Part shown: one piece after another, positions 25,956 to 34,059 of the stretch
How the letters are laid out: each line of letters begins with the position of its first letter
Position numbering within the stretch: the stretch's first letter is position 1
Source of the DNA: Channa striata
Lineage: Eukaryota > Chordata > Actinopteri > Anabantiformes > Channidae
Direction of reading: 5' to 3'
NCBI GenBank assembly: GCA_033026295.1
Contig: CM065184.1
Location: forward strand, 1,511,001 to 1,575,000
Length of the DNA stretch: 64,000 nt
Position numbers and translations under genes: made by a program
The notes under the pieces: model-generated
What the model was told of the DNA's origin: nothing
Database searches by the model: none
Seen by the model: only the letters and a program-made list of their open reading frames with translations

Positions 25956-28044
25956 CAGCAAGTTTCTCGCTGCAGCTCTGGAGCAATGCTTTAGTGGATG
26001 CTACATTAGCCTTGTTAGATATGCAAAGTGGGCCAATTAGCAGCACAGTGTGCAGGAAGTGACATGTTCCACCTGAAGAAGCCCAGAGACAAAGGCGGCG
26101 TTCACAGGCAGCAATAAATCACGCTTCTGAGAGTCGCCCTGTGTGTGTGCACGTGTGTGTGTGTGTTGGTGTCTCGCTTTGGACACGAAAATGTCACACA
26201 ACTGAATTATAGGCTCATTAGCTATAGGCCAAAAAATTCTTCCTCCAAATAACTTGAATGTGGAAGGAAGGAGGATTTGTCCCGCTCCAAATGTCAATCT
26301 TTGCATCCACTGCAGTGTTTCCTCACCAGTATATTGCTGTGAAATTGGCTGCAAGCACGAGACAAACAGCTGCAGTGAGGTGAGTGCTGCTTTTGATTCG
26401 ATCCATTTCAGGAGGTGTCAGACTGTTTTCGACTGTGTGTGTGTGTGTGTGTGTGGACATCTTCCTGGCAAACAATGAATTAAACTGCAGCATGAAATAC
26501 AATCACTGTTTCAAAGATGCAGTGGCGTCTTTTATTGGGCTAATGTTTCATCAGCGTCAACGGCGAATGAAACCTTTTCTTCGTCAGAAAAAAGGGTTTT
26601 TAACGAGGGAAAGACAAGTGCCCACGAGAAACTACAAGCCAGACAGCAGCAAGCCAGTGTTGTTAATCTCAAATGTATTAGATTATGTTCAGCTTGTGGA
26701 CAGACATCTGACCATCACAGAAGAGCAAGTGTTTTATGAGAAATCCAGTTCCCCAAGGATTCTGCAGACCTTTTTGTGACAGTTTGATTATAACCAGGTC
26801 TGTCTGCATGAAGGCATTTACGGGTTTTTACTGGCTCCGTGTTTGTTCTGTTTAAAGCTGTGCTCCTTTCACCGTTTAATTTTTCCCAATGTGTAGATCT
26901 CAGCACTTAAAGCCACTGTACCAAGTGATGAGCTCAGTGCTGCTCCTTCTTATAAAACATTTGCAAAGGCCACAGTCTGGAAGGAATGTGCATCAAAAGA
27001 TTTAGTAAAGAGGACTGGAGACACTGTGGCACCGATGGTTATGAAAGTTGTTCAGAAGCGCTGAAAATATTCTTCTGAATTACAACTCTCCAAAATGTCC
27101 GGATGTTGCTTGTGCTGCCTCTGATCCAGTCAAGCATCTTAGCTCCATAAACACCTACACGGGGATCAACTTTTAACAATCCTCCATTATCCAGAATTTT
27201 CAAATACTACTAGAAAGGATCTGATCATTAACAGTAACAGTAACAGGGTTTGGGCTTCTCAGAAAATTGTATTCATCCTTGTATAGATGCTCCATTTTTT
27301 ATGGGAAAAAAATGATTCTTGGAAGAGCGCGTGTCACGTGATCGACACAGAGTTTTGCAACGTTTGAAAAGTTGCTCCACAGTCCAGTGCCATTTCTCCA
27401 GCCTTGGTGTCATCCCCCCCCAAAAAAACACTCACCAGCTGAATTTGAGTTAGTGAATAGGCAAGAGATGGGATGTGATGGAGAAAACGTTCTGCACTGG
27501 TGCGACTCTCCCATCATCAGGAAAAAGATTTTTAATGCAACTCTGGGTGGAAATAAATGTTGTGACATTGCGTAAGCTCATCCGAACGATACCACAGTGA
27601 AAGCCATAAGCAAACTTAAGGACACGTACATAAAAATTTTGCTTACTAGTATTTTAAAAACATGTATTTAAATAAAATCACATATAGGGTTTATTTGGCT
27701 GTTCCCCTATTTTCAGTGTCCTTTGATTTACTTAAAGCTTTCTCGAAACATTTTTCTAAACTGACACATGCGTAAGAAATCTTGGGCACAAAACTTCACA
27801 TATCAGCACAAAATATCAACTAAAGTGTTTGGAGCTCTGCCTTCCACCTGCATCTGTGCTGTATTTATGAGAGCGTAACAGCCTGTTCGTTCCTTTTTTA
27901 GCGCCCACCGTCTCCACCGTCAGCACTTCCTCTTACTCTTTTTCATCTTGTTTTCAGGTGCTGGTTTGGCACACTCGCACAGAGAAACCGCACCTCGCGA
28001 ATGAGCCCAAACATCGAAAGGACACGGTGGTCATCGAGGTGTGA
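5279..28044 (+). CDS. b3gat2: b3gat2, 3' part: galactosylgalactosylxylosylprotein 3-beta-glucuronosyltransferase 2 (GlcAT-S)
   Basis: This is the C-terminal part of a GT43-family type II Golgi membrane enzyme. The family transfers glucuronic acid from UDP-GlcA to terminal galactose, and GlcAT-S does this in building the HNK-1 epitope. Coding parts are 5279-5423, 18178-18326 and 27958-28044. Their phases fit exactly (48 codons plus 1 nt; 2 nt plus 49 codons; 28 codons plus stop), giving 126 residues, against about 323 for the whole human protein. Visible landmarks are VSVWPVG, GKVVGWYTGWRPDRPF, DMAGFAVNLQ, GSQPGMQESDFLKQI, EPKANNCTR and VLVWHTRTEK, ending in a hydrophobic VVIEV tail. From memory, WYTGW and GSQPGMQESDF separate B3GAT2 from B3GAT1, which has WKTVF and GGYQESS. 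Convergence with smap1 also matches human 6q13. Exon 1 (start codon, membrane anchor, DxD motif) lies upstream of the window. Family certain; paralogue very likely. Confidence 0.92.
6829..6930 (+). repeat. tRNA-derived SINE, family A copy 2 (partial)
   Basis: Head GCTTGGTGGCTCAATGGGG matches family A. AGATTGAATCCTAC occupies the B-box position, followed by CCCACCCACCAAGGGC as in the other copies. Confidence 0.6.
7975..8200 (-). repeat. tRNA-derived SINE, family B, left arm of a head-to-head pair
   Basis: Reverse complement reads CAGTTGGTAGCGCGGCTGTC, then GGTTTGATCCC (B box), then TGTCCTTGAGCAAGACACTG, then a tail AAGTACCAACAGGTAGAAAA. It is the same family as 8211-8400 in the opposite orientation. 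Confidence 0.75.
8211..8400 (+). repeat. tRNA-derived SINE, family B, right arm of a head-to-head pair
   Basis: GGCTGTAGCTCAGTTGGTAA contains a good A box (8216-8227), and GGTTTGATCCC at 8253-8263 is a B box. The tRNA-unrelated body TGTCCTTGGGCAAGACACTG matches the left copy. It is not a functional tRNA gene: the acceptor stem does not pair and the body continues into non-tRNA sequence. Confidence 0.8.
9620..9658. repeat. (CA)n microsatellite
   Basis: About 19 uninterrupted CA units preceded by alternating GC/GT. A shorter run follows at about 9700-9714. Confidence 0.95.
14240..14500. repeat. dispersed repeat of unknown family, copy 1
   Basis: TATTGGACGCTTCAGGAGTG and TTACGCACAAAAACGTCAGG match TATTGGACGCTCCAGGAGTG and TTAGGCACAAAAACAGGTAC at 22580-22830 in order and spacing. 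A shared TTGCACTAGA/TCACACTAGAGG end follows. Confidence 0.7.
16182..16636. mobile_element. non-autonomous hAT-type element (439 bp) with 8-bp target duplication
   Basis: The element spans 16190-16628. Its ends are CAGTGACGTGCGG at the left and, read inward from the right, CAGTGACGTGTGG: 12 of 13 bases match. It is flanked on both sides by CATTTAAC (16182-16189 and 16629-16636), a perfect 8-bp duplication as expected for hAT transposition. No transposase frame lies inside, so it must have moved in trans. Both junctions are fully visible. Confidence 0.88.
16640..16830. repeat. dispersed repeat, copy 1 (partner at 57660-58060)
   Basis: AGTTAGCCAGTCAGAGG and TTTTGACACCAACAGAGTGA correspond, in the same order, to AGTTAGCCAATCAGAGG and TTTTGACACAAACAGGGTG at 57753-57859. 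The hAT element above sits directly beside it. Confidence 0.55.
18178..18326 (+). CDS. b3gat2: b3gat2 internal coding exon carrying the catalytic glutamate
   Basis: The acceptor is a long CT-rich stretch ending ctttcag, and the exon is 149 nt. It reads (G)FAVNLQVILANP, then FKRRGSQPGMQESDFLKQI, then ELEPKANNCTR. The Glu of PGMQESDF (codon 18258-18260) aligns with Glu281 of human GlcAT-I, the proposed catalytic base. NNCT contains the conserved cysteine and is a potential N-glycosylation sequon. Two GT donors are possible at the 3' end. GTCAGT right after the CGG codon keeps phase 0 and joins cleanly to VLVWHTR. The stronger-looking GTAAGC four bases downstream would shift the frame, so the first is chosen. 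Confidence 0.93.
20538..20664 (+). CDS. candidate (weak) exon inside b3gat2 last intron
   Basis: A 127-nt segment open in one frame, preceded by cacggacag and followed by G|GTAATG. It would encode VVETCSDSDWFQIRWTQKW, then KSDWAHKGTDHRKYHRL and TQELCL. It is rich in Trp, Lys and Arg and unlike translated simple repeat. It enters in phase 0, as b3gat2 exon 18178-18326 exits, and leaves in phase 1, matching the segment at 23556. No known domain recognised. It could be a nested-gene exon, an alternative b3gat2 exon, or chance. Confidence 0.2.
21783..21990 (+). repeat. teleost interspersed repeat resembling a LINE 3' region
   Basis: The order of phrases GACAGGTCTCCAGTCCATC, GGGCCAACAGAGAGACAC, GGCAATTTAGACTCACCAAT, ATGTCTTTGGAGGAAACC and CACTTCACCACTGTGCCGCC is that of a very common fish repeat, recalled from general knowledge. 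It is truncated and has internal losses. Confidence 0.6.
22201..22320 (-). repeat. dispersed repeat, inverted partner of 26461-26560
   Basis: Reverse complement AACAATGAATTAAACTGCAG, then TACAATCACT, then CTTTTATTTGGCTAATATTT and CATCAG matches the plus-strand segment at 26461-26560 with about 80 percent identity by eye. (CA)n runs flank it on both sides (22194-22216, 22339-22362). Confidence 0.75.
22580..22830. repeat. dispersed repeat of unknown family, copy 2
   Basis: Same orientation as the copy at 14240-14500, with about 75-80 percent identity by eye across the anchors. A possible more diverged third copy (GGGTTAGTGTTAGGCACCAA) is near 51650. Confidence 0.7.
23556..23650 (+). CDS. candidate (weak) terminal exon paired with 20538-20664
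   Basis: Follows a long T/C tract ending ctcaatag. With one base carried over it reads D-ALISSCDTPQLLDSFEDV, then IWDQITETESRA and TGA (23648-23650). The split codon (G + AT) fits the preceding candidate exactly, giving 73 residues plus stop over two segments. Acidic composition; no family recognised. Support is only splice-site logic and coding-like composition. Confidence 0.18.
25909..25952. repeat. (CA)n microsatellite
   Basis: About 21 CA units, within b3gat2 last intron. Confidence 0.95.
26461..26560 (+). repeat. dispersed repeat, inverted partner of 22201-22320
   Basis: AACAATGAATTAAACTGCAG, then ATACAATCACTG, then CTTTTATTGGGCTAATGTTT and CATCAG. A (GT)n run (26437-26454) lies immediately upstream, suggesting that the repeat family carries or seeds microsatellites. 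Confidence 0.75.
27461..27610 (+). mobile_element. Tc1-like DNA transposon fragment, copy 1
   Basis: GATGTGATGGAGAAAACGTT, GGTGCGACTCTCCCATCATC and AATGCAACTCTGGGTGGAAA parallel the 54395-54606 copy. In Tc1-like elements this part follows the NPIENLW...VLE segment of transposase. An internal deletion joins the conserved parts. Confidence 0.55.
27958..28044 (+). CDS. b3gat2: b3gat2 terminal coding exon
   Basis: The acceptor tract (tcatcttgttttcag) precedes VLVWHTRTEKPHLANEP, and the reading ends in VVIEV and a TGA at 28042-28044. In GT43 enzymes the His and Arg of WHTR (codons 27970-27972 and 27976-27978) contact the UDP diphosphate and lie at the active site. The last 20 residues are charged, with a hydrophobic end that matches the GlcAT-S C-terminus in length and character. 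This exon fixes the end of the protein; 3' UTR follows directly. Confidence 0.93.
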   Translation: MLVWHTRTEKPHLANEPKHRKDTVVIEV

Positions 28045-28620
28045 GAGGTTTCAGCTGAGCAGAGCAGCTAAAAAAAAAAAAAAAAAGGTGGCCGCCAATC
28101 ATCTCCTGGCTGGGACTAAAGGCAGCATCCTTACTGGGTTAAAACAATGTCTTCACACTGGACTCCGACTCCAAGGAGCTGCATGATTCTTTTGGCTGTG
28201 TGTCAAAACGTGCTTTGTGTGAACTGGATCGTGCTGAATTAGTATGTTTTACAGACCGGGATGACTTGGACTGTTTATTCCTTCCATCCATTGCTCGCTG
28301 TATATAGAAATCTAAATGTTGCTGAATTGAAAAAGTGCCATGTGACTCATTGTCATTCTAAATATCTCACTGTCAAATTAACTGTGATACTGTAATAATT
28401 ACCATAGACATAAAAGGCCTGTGGTTGAGACACTTGGTAGCTGCTGTATGTTATGACAGTGGGAGTATAATGCTGGTGTTACCACTGTTACGGAGAGAAG
28501 TGAAGAGAAATTCACTTGTTGCTTAGCAAAAAGACTGGAAGCAGAAACAGCTCACAATAATATAAACTTTACTGTGTACTCTTTCTTTAATCCATTAATA
28601 AAACAGAAATATGAAAAGAG
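28045..28620 (+). other. b3gat2: b3gat2 3' untranslated region (minimum extent)
   Basis: Non-coding sequence follows the TGA. It includes an A17 run at 28070-28086, 25 bases after the stop, and then ordinary A+T-rich sequence up to a canonical AATAAA at 28597-28602. The true 3' end could lie further downstream, where A+T-rich sequence continues. The A17 run could cause internal oligo-dT priming in cDNA libraries. Confidence 0.6.
28597..28602 (+). terminator. candidate b3gat2 polyadenylation signal AATAAA
   Basis: First canonical hexamer on the sense strand after the b3gat2 stop, about 550 bases downstream. The following sequence is A-rich rather than GU-rich, so usage is uncertain. Confidence 0.45.
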
Positions 28621-31144
28621 AGACATTTAATTATTGGTTTAAATTGACAACTTGTCTAACTTAATCATATTTTTAACGATTTATGTACAGACACTAACCC
28701 TAGCAATGAACAGCAACCCTAGCAATCTGTCAGTCGGCAGTTTGTCTTTGCTGTATCAACTTTGTTGATTTACATTGTTTTGAACAAACAGCAGATTGAC
28801 AGAGATTCTCCATGGCTGGTTTCAGTGTATGTAAAACAAATGTATTAAAAATAAGAAAATAGAAAATTAGAAACTAGAAATACTATGCGAAAGCACTGCA
28901 CACATGGATGAACTGATGTTCATTAAGAAATAAATAGTGATTTTACACCCTGTTTATTACAGATTGTGAATATTTAAAAATAAATATGTTTAAATAATTA
29001 ATGATTATAATATTATTAGTTTTAGAGGGTGATACAGTAGATGCTTCCAGCCTTTATGCTAAAAAAAATTAAACCATCATTTGGCATCATTCACTTTCAA
29101 GAGAAAGTAAAAATATTGAACTATTTGTTTTGAACTATACTCCACATAACTCTTGCCTCGTTGTTACAGAGCAAATTAAAATGTGGATGGAATTGGGACA
29201 TTTTCCTTCTTTCTTTCTTTTTCCTCTTTTACTACTTGCCAAAAGTTGTTGCTGGATTTGTTTCTATCGTCATGATGTAAAATATGAAACAGACCAGCTG
29301 ATTGGAGTGTTATTATGTCACTGAGTTAATCATTAGTTATTTACTCCTACAGATGCGGTTCAGACTGACCACACCTACTACTTACTATGTCTGCAAACAT
29401 ATGGTGGCCAACTAAATATTGTAGACACTAGAGTTGCATTCTGTGACTTAATTGAAAGTCAAAAAAGTGGAACTAACTAAGTGTAAAACCAATGACCAAC
29501 TCTGTCCTAGTAGCACTTCCTGATACATGTGTTCATTATGATTAACAGATGCAAGAACATTATGAATATTCTAAAGTGTTGATTACAGATGTGATTATCA
29601 GTACAGGAATGCTGTTGTTGTTTGCCGTAATTAGTTTGCTTGCACTGGGTAAATTGAGCAGTGGAAACAGGAACAGGAAAAGGGTGATCAGAAAAAAATA
29701 AGACAACAATAAAAATACCAAGTCAATGACTCCCAGAAAACAGAGAGCACTATATTTTACTGTAGCCCATAACCTTCTCATGGCTTTGCACAATTATGAT
29801 AATGGCCTACTGAGCCTGCCAACATGTGGAAAACACTCCTGCTGGTCCACATCTGTGGAGGCGATAACAGCAAATAACAGCCAATGTTTGGTGTGATGAC
29901 ATCTGAGACAGGTGACTGGAGGCTGACAGCGGCAGTCATCCTCTTTGTTACAGCACTGTGTCAAAGGTGATAGTGTAATGATGTTTTTATGCCACTATGC
30001 CATGTTATTCCCCTTTAGACCACCGTGAAATGCTTGTATACAATGAATAGCAGCAGCCTTTGCTGTCGTCTCAAGCTGTATGTATGTAAAGTTTGTGTAG
30101 GGCCGTGTATCAAACTTCCAAACTGCTTCTTGTCTTGCTGAGTACCGCTGTCAGTCCAGCAGCACGAGCATTTCACACGCAACTGAAAATGAGAGCGTGT
30201 TAATGTAAATGTTTGGGGACCGACTTTGAGGTGGAAGGCTTCCTGATTCAGTCAGCATCCCTAATGAGAGTCAAATTATTTTTATTTCACTTCACACAAC
30301 TTACTTTTCAGTCACATCCACGTGAAACACTTACACTGTCAGCTCCTAGTATCAAACAACACGGTAGTTTTCAAAAAAAGTTTGTAACCCAACCTTACAG
30401 CACAATTTATGACAAGGAAGGGGGCACAAAAGTAGATTTTACATTTAAGTAGATTTGTGGGTCAATGTCATTTTGCTATTGTAGAAATTAATTAATAAAA
30501 TTTCACTCAGGTGTCAGTTTATTAGTCTCACTAAGTCAAACTCGGTCAGTTTAACAGTCCTACAGTTAGTCCTCCTTCATGAAAGTGAAAACAGTTTTCA
30601 ATGGAAAAATGACAACCAATTGAAAAATAAATCAAAGGGTTTGTAGCATAATGTTATTTTTGTTTTTAAATGTATTTATTTTATAAAAAAATGTATTTTA
30701 CAGGAACTGGTTTGGAAGTCAAGGTGTCGGTACCAATATGGAAATCAGGAATGAAATTTGTGCATGTAAAGAATGCAAATTCTCTCCTAAAAAACCCATT
30801 AATAATGTAAAGCCTGTGGTGCAGGAAACTCGCCTCACAAGGAATCAAATAAAAAGGAAGTGAGTGGAAGAGAGCAGCAGAAATATCTACAGCTCAAATA
30901 TGTAAATATTGTTCACCTTATACTGAATCATGGAGGGGGAACGAGTGTGTGCTGGTGTTTACGATACACTCAGGAATATAAAACATGATTATTATTATTA
31001 ATAATATTAATAACACGATTGTGTCCAAGATTAAAAGAGCCTTTATTCCACATGACCCACTTGTAAAACCTAAAACAGAACAAAAGAGCAAACGAAAAAA
31101 TAAAACGGTACTTTGAGGAAAGAGTTATGGGACAGAGATAAACG
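28621..31144. other. intergenic gap between convergent b3gat2 and smap1
   Basis: A+T-rich sequence with no supported exon or RNA gene on either strand. Either 3' UTR could extend into it, since extra polyadenylation hexamers occur (for example AATAAA on the minus strand at 31047-31042). Confidence 0.6.
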
Positions 31145-31165
31145 CAGCAAAAAAAAAAAAAGCTA

Positions 31166-31171
31166 TTTATT
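31166..31171 (-). terminator. candidate smap1 polyadenylation signal AATAAA
   Basis: Canonical hexamer on the minus strand, followed in sense orientation by a run of T (plus-strand A-run about 31150-31162). Alternative hexamers lie at 32282-32277 (shorter UTR) and 31047-31042. Confidence 0.4.
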
Positions 31172-31359
31172 GTTTTAATGCATGGAAAGCACAACTTTTC
31201 ATCTGAACTAGGCACGAGAAAATGTAAACACACTGGAAATAAACCTGGAAGACATGGGAGTTCGTGAATATGTTTCTGTGTTGCTCACAGTTATTGCGTG
31301 GCAGAGGGACCCTGTGGAAGAAAATCTCTGCTCCAGTGCTCGGCAGTGTCATCGTAGCT

Positions 31360-31411
31360 GTGTGTGTGCATGTGTGTGTGTGTGCATGTGTGTGTGTGTG
31401 TGCATGTGTGT
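31360..31411. repeat. interrupted (TG)n microsatellite with CATG interruptions
   Basis: Runs of TG separated by regularly spaced GCATG, inside the probable smap1 3' UTR (CA-rich in the sense RNA). Confidence 0.9.
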
Positions 31412-33912
31412 GGGTTTTGCTCATATGTATGTTCTTACTTCCAGTAAACAAGCGCTGACAGTGATGGTGGGACCCATCAAGTGTTTTCATACAGGTCCCA
31501 CTTTCTGTCCAATCCTGTTCCTCCCCGTGACTCCTGTCCTGTCAGTCTAACCCTCGGATTTGTCGTCCAGGTTTATTTGCTTCAGACTAACTATGCTTGT
31601 CTTGTACCGCACACTAAAAACACCACAAGAAACATGGCAGATGTCAGAACACACAGACAGCATCATATATATGAGAAACGTTTCGGGTATTGCATCGGTC
31701 CAGTTTAAAAAGTGAAGTGAAGGTTCAAATGTCTCTTCTGTTCTCCAGCAAAAACTCTTAGGAGGCAAAACCACAACACAGAGAGTGATACAGCACCTGC
31801 TCTGCTACTTAAAGTGCAGAAAAGACAAACTGCTGTGATTCCAGTGGTGCTTTAATTTGCCTCAGGGAGAGCAGGGAAGGCAGCTTATTTCAACACGGAA
31901 CGGTTCAACTGGGTCGGAGACCAGTTCTCACTAAACCCAGCTGCTTTAAAAACGCTTCAAAACATCAGAGCCGGGCTATCAAAGACACCCAGGGGACCTG
32001 AGGACCGCCTACCAATTACTGAGACCCAAAGGGAGCTCTTGACATTTGAAGTTTAGGGTTGTTTTTTTAACTGGCTTGCAGTTTGACAAACAGGGTCGGA
32101 CCAATATATATTTTCTCGGCTCATAAAAGTATAAAACATACTGGGAAGATGGTGTTGTCACATTCAGTGCAGTGTGTATATGTCAATGTTTGCTAACTGT
32201 TAAATTCTTGGAGGCAAAGCAATGCCTACACTTGATTATGTCTGGGCAATACACTGAATAATATTAAATAAAAACATTTATTCCAAATCCAGCTGGATGT
32301 ATGATGACACTTCCAGTCTTTTCGCTAAGCTAATTACCTCCTAGGTCCAGCTGAATACCTAACAGACAAACTGAATTTTGATCAATCTTTAAATCTCACT
32401 CTCAGTAAGAAGGGGACCAATAATATTTCCCCAAATTTAGAATGATTCCTTTAATTGGATGACGTTTCACGATTAGAGGGGATACAACTTGATATACTCC
32501 AAAATATTGCCACACTCTATGCAATTACTGATTTAAGGACTCTACTGACTTACTGACTCTATAGGCCCGAAATCTGAGTAAATTAAACGTTTCCTTGTCA
32601 TGCATATCAAAGCAGCATTAAATCAGAACATCAATCTAGTTATCAGGAGTTTAAACAAACAACTTTAACCACGGTCTGCCACTTCATTTTGCATGGGAGC
32701 CGGTAATTAAAGTTGATAGCATTTTTAAGAATCAATACAGTGTCACAAAACATAATTTTGCAATTCTCACACACGCTGTTTACAATGTGCATAACAATGA
32801 CACTTGTTCTGTATTTTTAAGTGTTTTTGTGGCATAAAAATGTTATAATGAGTTCTGGTAGTTGAGTTTAAGTTGGGGGAAGTTTAAAGAACCATGTTCT
32901 CTTCTTTAATGGGTGGTGATTACAGATCAGCTCTCAGTCAACTACAAATACAATTAAAACAAGCAAAAAATGTTTACTTCTGTCATACATCTTGCGAAAC
33001 CAAGTTTAGGAACTACTGATGCATACGATGGTTCAGGACATTAGCTGCTCAACCTGAAGAGGTTGGAATGAGACACAGTTTAAATTAAAATTGTAAATGT
33101 CTGAAATTTGGTAGAGTAACAATGACTCAATGAATCGGCGCAAAATAATTATCAATAATTAAAAACGCAGGTTTTAACCCAATATCAGTCGAACCCCACT
33201 GTGTTAAGGAAAATCTTCACAGCACATTTTCACGTAAACAACGAACCTGATCACCTGATCATTTCCACAATCGTGTAGTGAATGAGACTCAAAAGAAAAC
33301 TGTTGAGCGTCACCTTTTCTCCTATGGCTGTAAAAATGTGTGTGCGGAGGTTCATATGATACTCACATAAATACAGTACTGCTGAGACGATTATCTGCTA
33401 TGCCCTACAGAAAAGAGGAGAGGGGGGTGGGGTTACAATTCACACAGCAGAGAGAGGTTAACACAGGGTAGTATATACCAACCACACGATAGCCATATCT
33501 ACTGTGGGTACTGAAAGACGATTCACTAACTATCCATTTTGGTAAGCATATAGTATTACTATCATAGACACTTTGAGTTTTCGGTCCAGCAGCGTTCTTG
33601 ATTTGTTGTCAGTTACACTGATTTTATCTCTTTCTTCAGACGACAACTAAGGGAAATCAAAAAGGAGGAGGACACTTGACTAAGGGGAAGAAATGACAGC
33701 TGCCAGTCTTTTTTTTTACTTCGACTCCACGCTGTGTGATGTCATCTTATCATAAGGTTGGTCGGAGCATTTAGGGCAGTGAAACCACCCATGCTGTGTA
33801 TTCTTCATCCGGAGCTGTGAGGAGATGACTGCTTCAGGGGCCAATATGGCTCTTTCATTGCCGTAGGAGTGCCCCACGTGGCTCCCCAGTCAACCTCTGG
33901 CCCCCTTCCTTG

Positions 33913-34059
33913 TCACTTCCAAAGCTGAGTGCTGAGGGTCTGGCCGGAACCTGTCGGCGGAGCTGTGGGCCAACCAGCGGCAGGGGTGCCTGACTGGTTC
34001 AAAGCACCTGGTGTCGGCCCTCCACCGCTCACGGCCATGCCTGACATCTGCTGGGTCAT
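33913..34059 (-). CDS. smap1: smap1 terminal coding exon
   Basis: 147 nt including the TGA (33915-33913). The acceptor follows a long pyrimidine run (ttcttttctttttttcatcag). It reads MTQQMSGMAVSGGGPTPG, a Pro/Gly/Ser/Thr-rich stretch, then GQTLSTQLWK. Joined to the previous exon it gives AMSQMTQQMSGM, matching vertebrate SMAP1. The Met codon at its start is internal. Confidence 0.92.
   Translation of the reverse strand: MTQQMSGMAVSGGGPTPGALNQSGTPAAGWPTAPPTGSGQTLSTQLWK

Larger units (their letters stand above)
18327..27957 (+). other. b3gat2 last intron (9.6 kb)
   Basis: GTCAGT donor and TTTTCAG acceptor. It contains a LINE-like repeat (21783-21990), an inverted dispersed pair (22201-22320 and 26461-26560), a second copy of the 14.2-kb repeat (22580-22830), a G-rich quadruplex tract (23776-23802), (CA)n runs and a Tc1-like transposon fragment (27461-27610). 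A pair of open, splice-flanked segments at 20538-20664 and 23556-23650 is listed separately as a weak candidate. Confidence 0.75.
31145..33912 (-). other. smap1: smap1 3' untranslated region (probable extent)
   Basis: About 2.7 kb follow the stop without any supported open frame. AATAAA signals on the minus strand occur at 32282-32277, 31171-31166 and 31047-31042. The middle one is followed by a T-rich run in sense orientation (complement of the A-run near 31150-31162), which suits a downstream cleavage element, so the UTR is drawn to there. A (TG)n-rich tract at about 31360-31411 lies inside the UTR, with CA repeats in the sense RNA. The extent is inferred, not shown. Confidence 0.45.
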
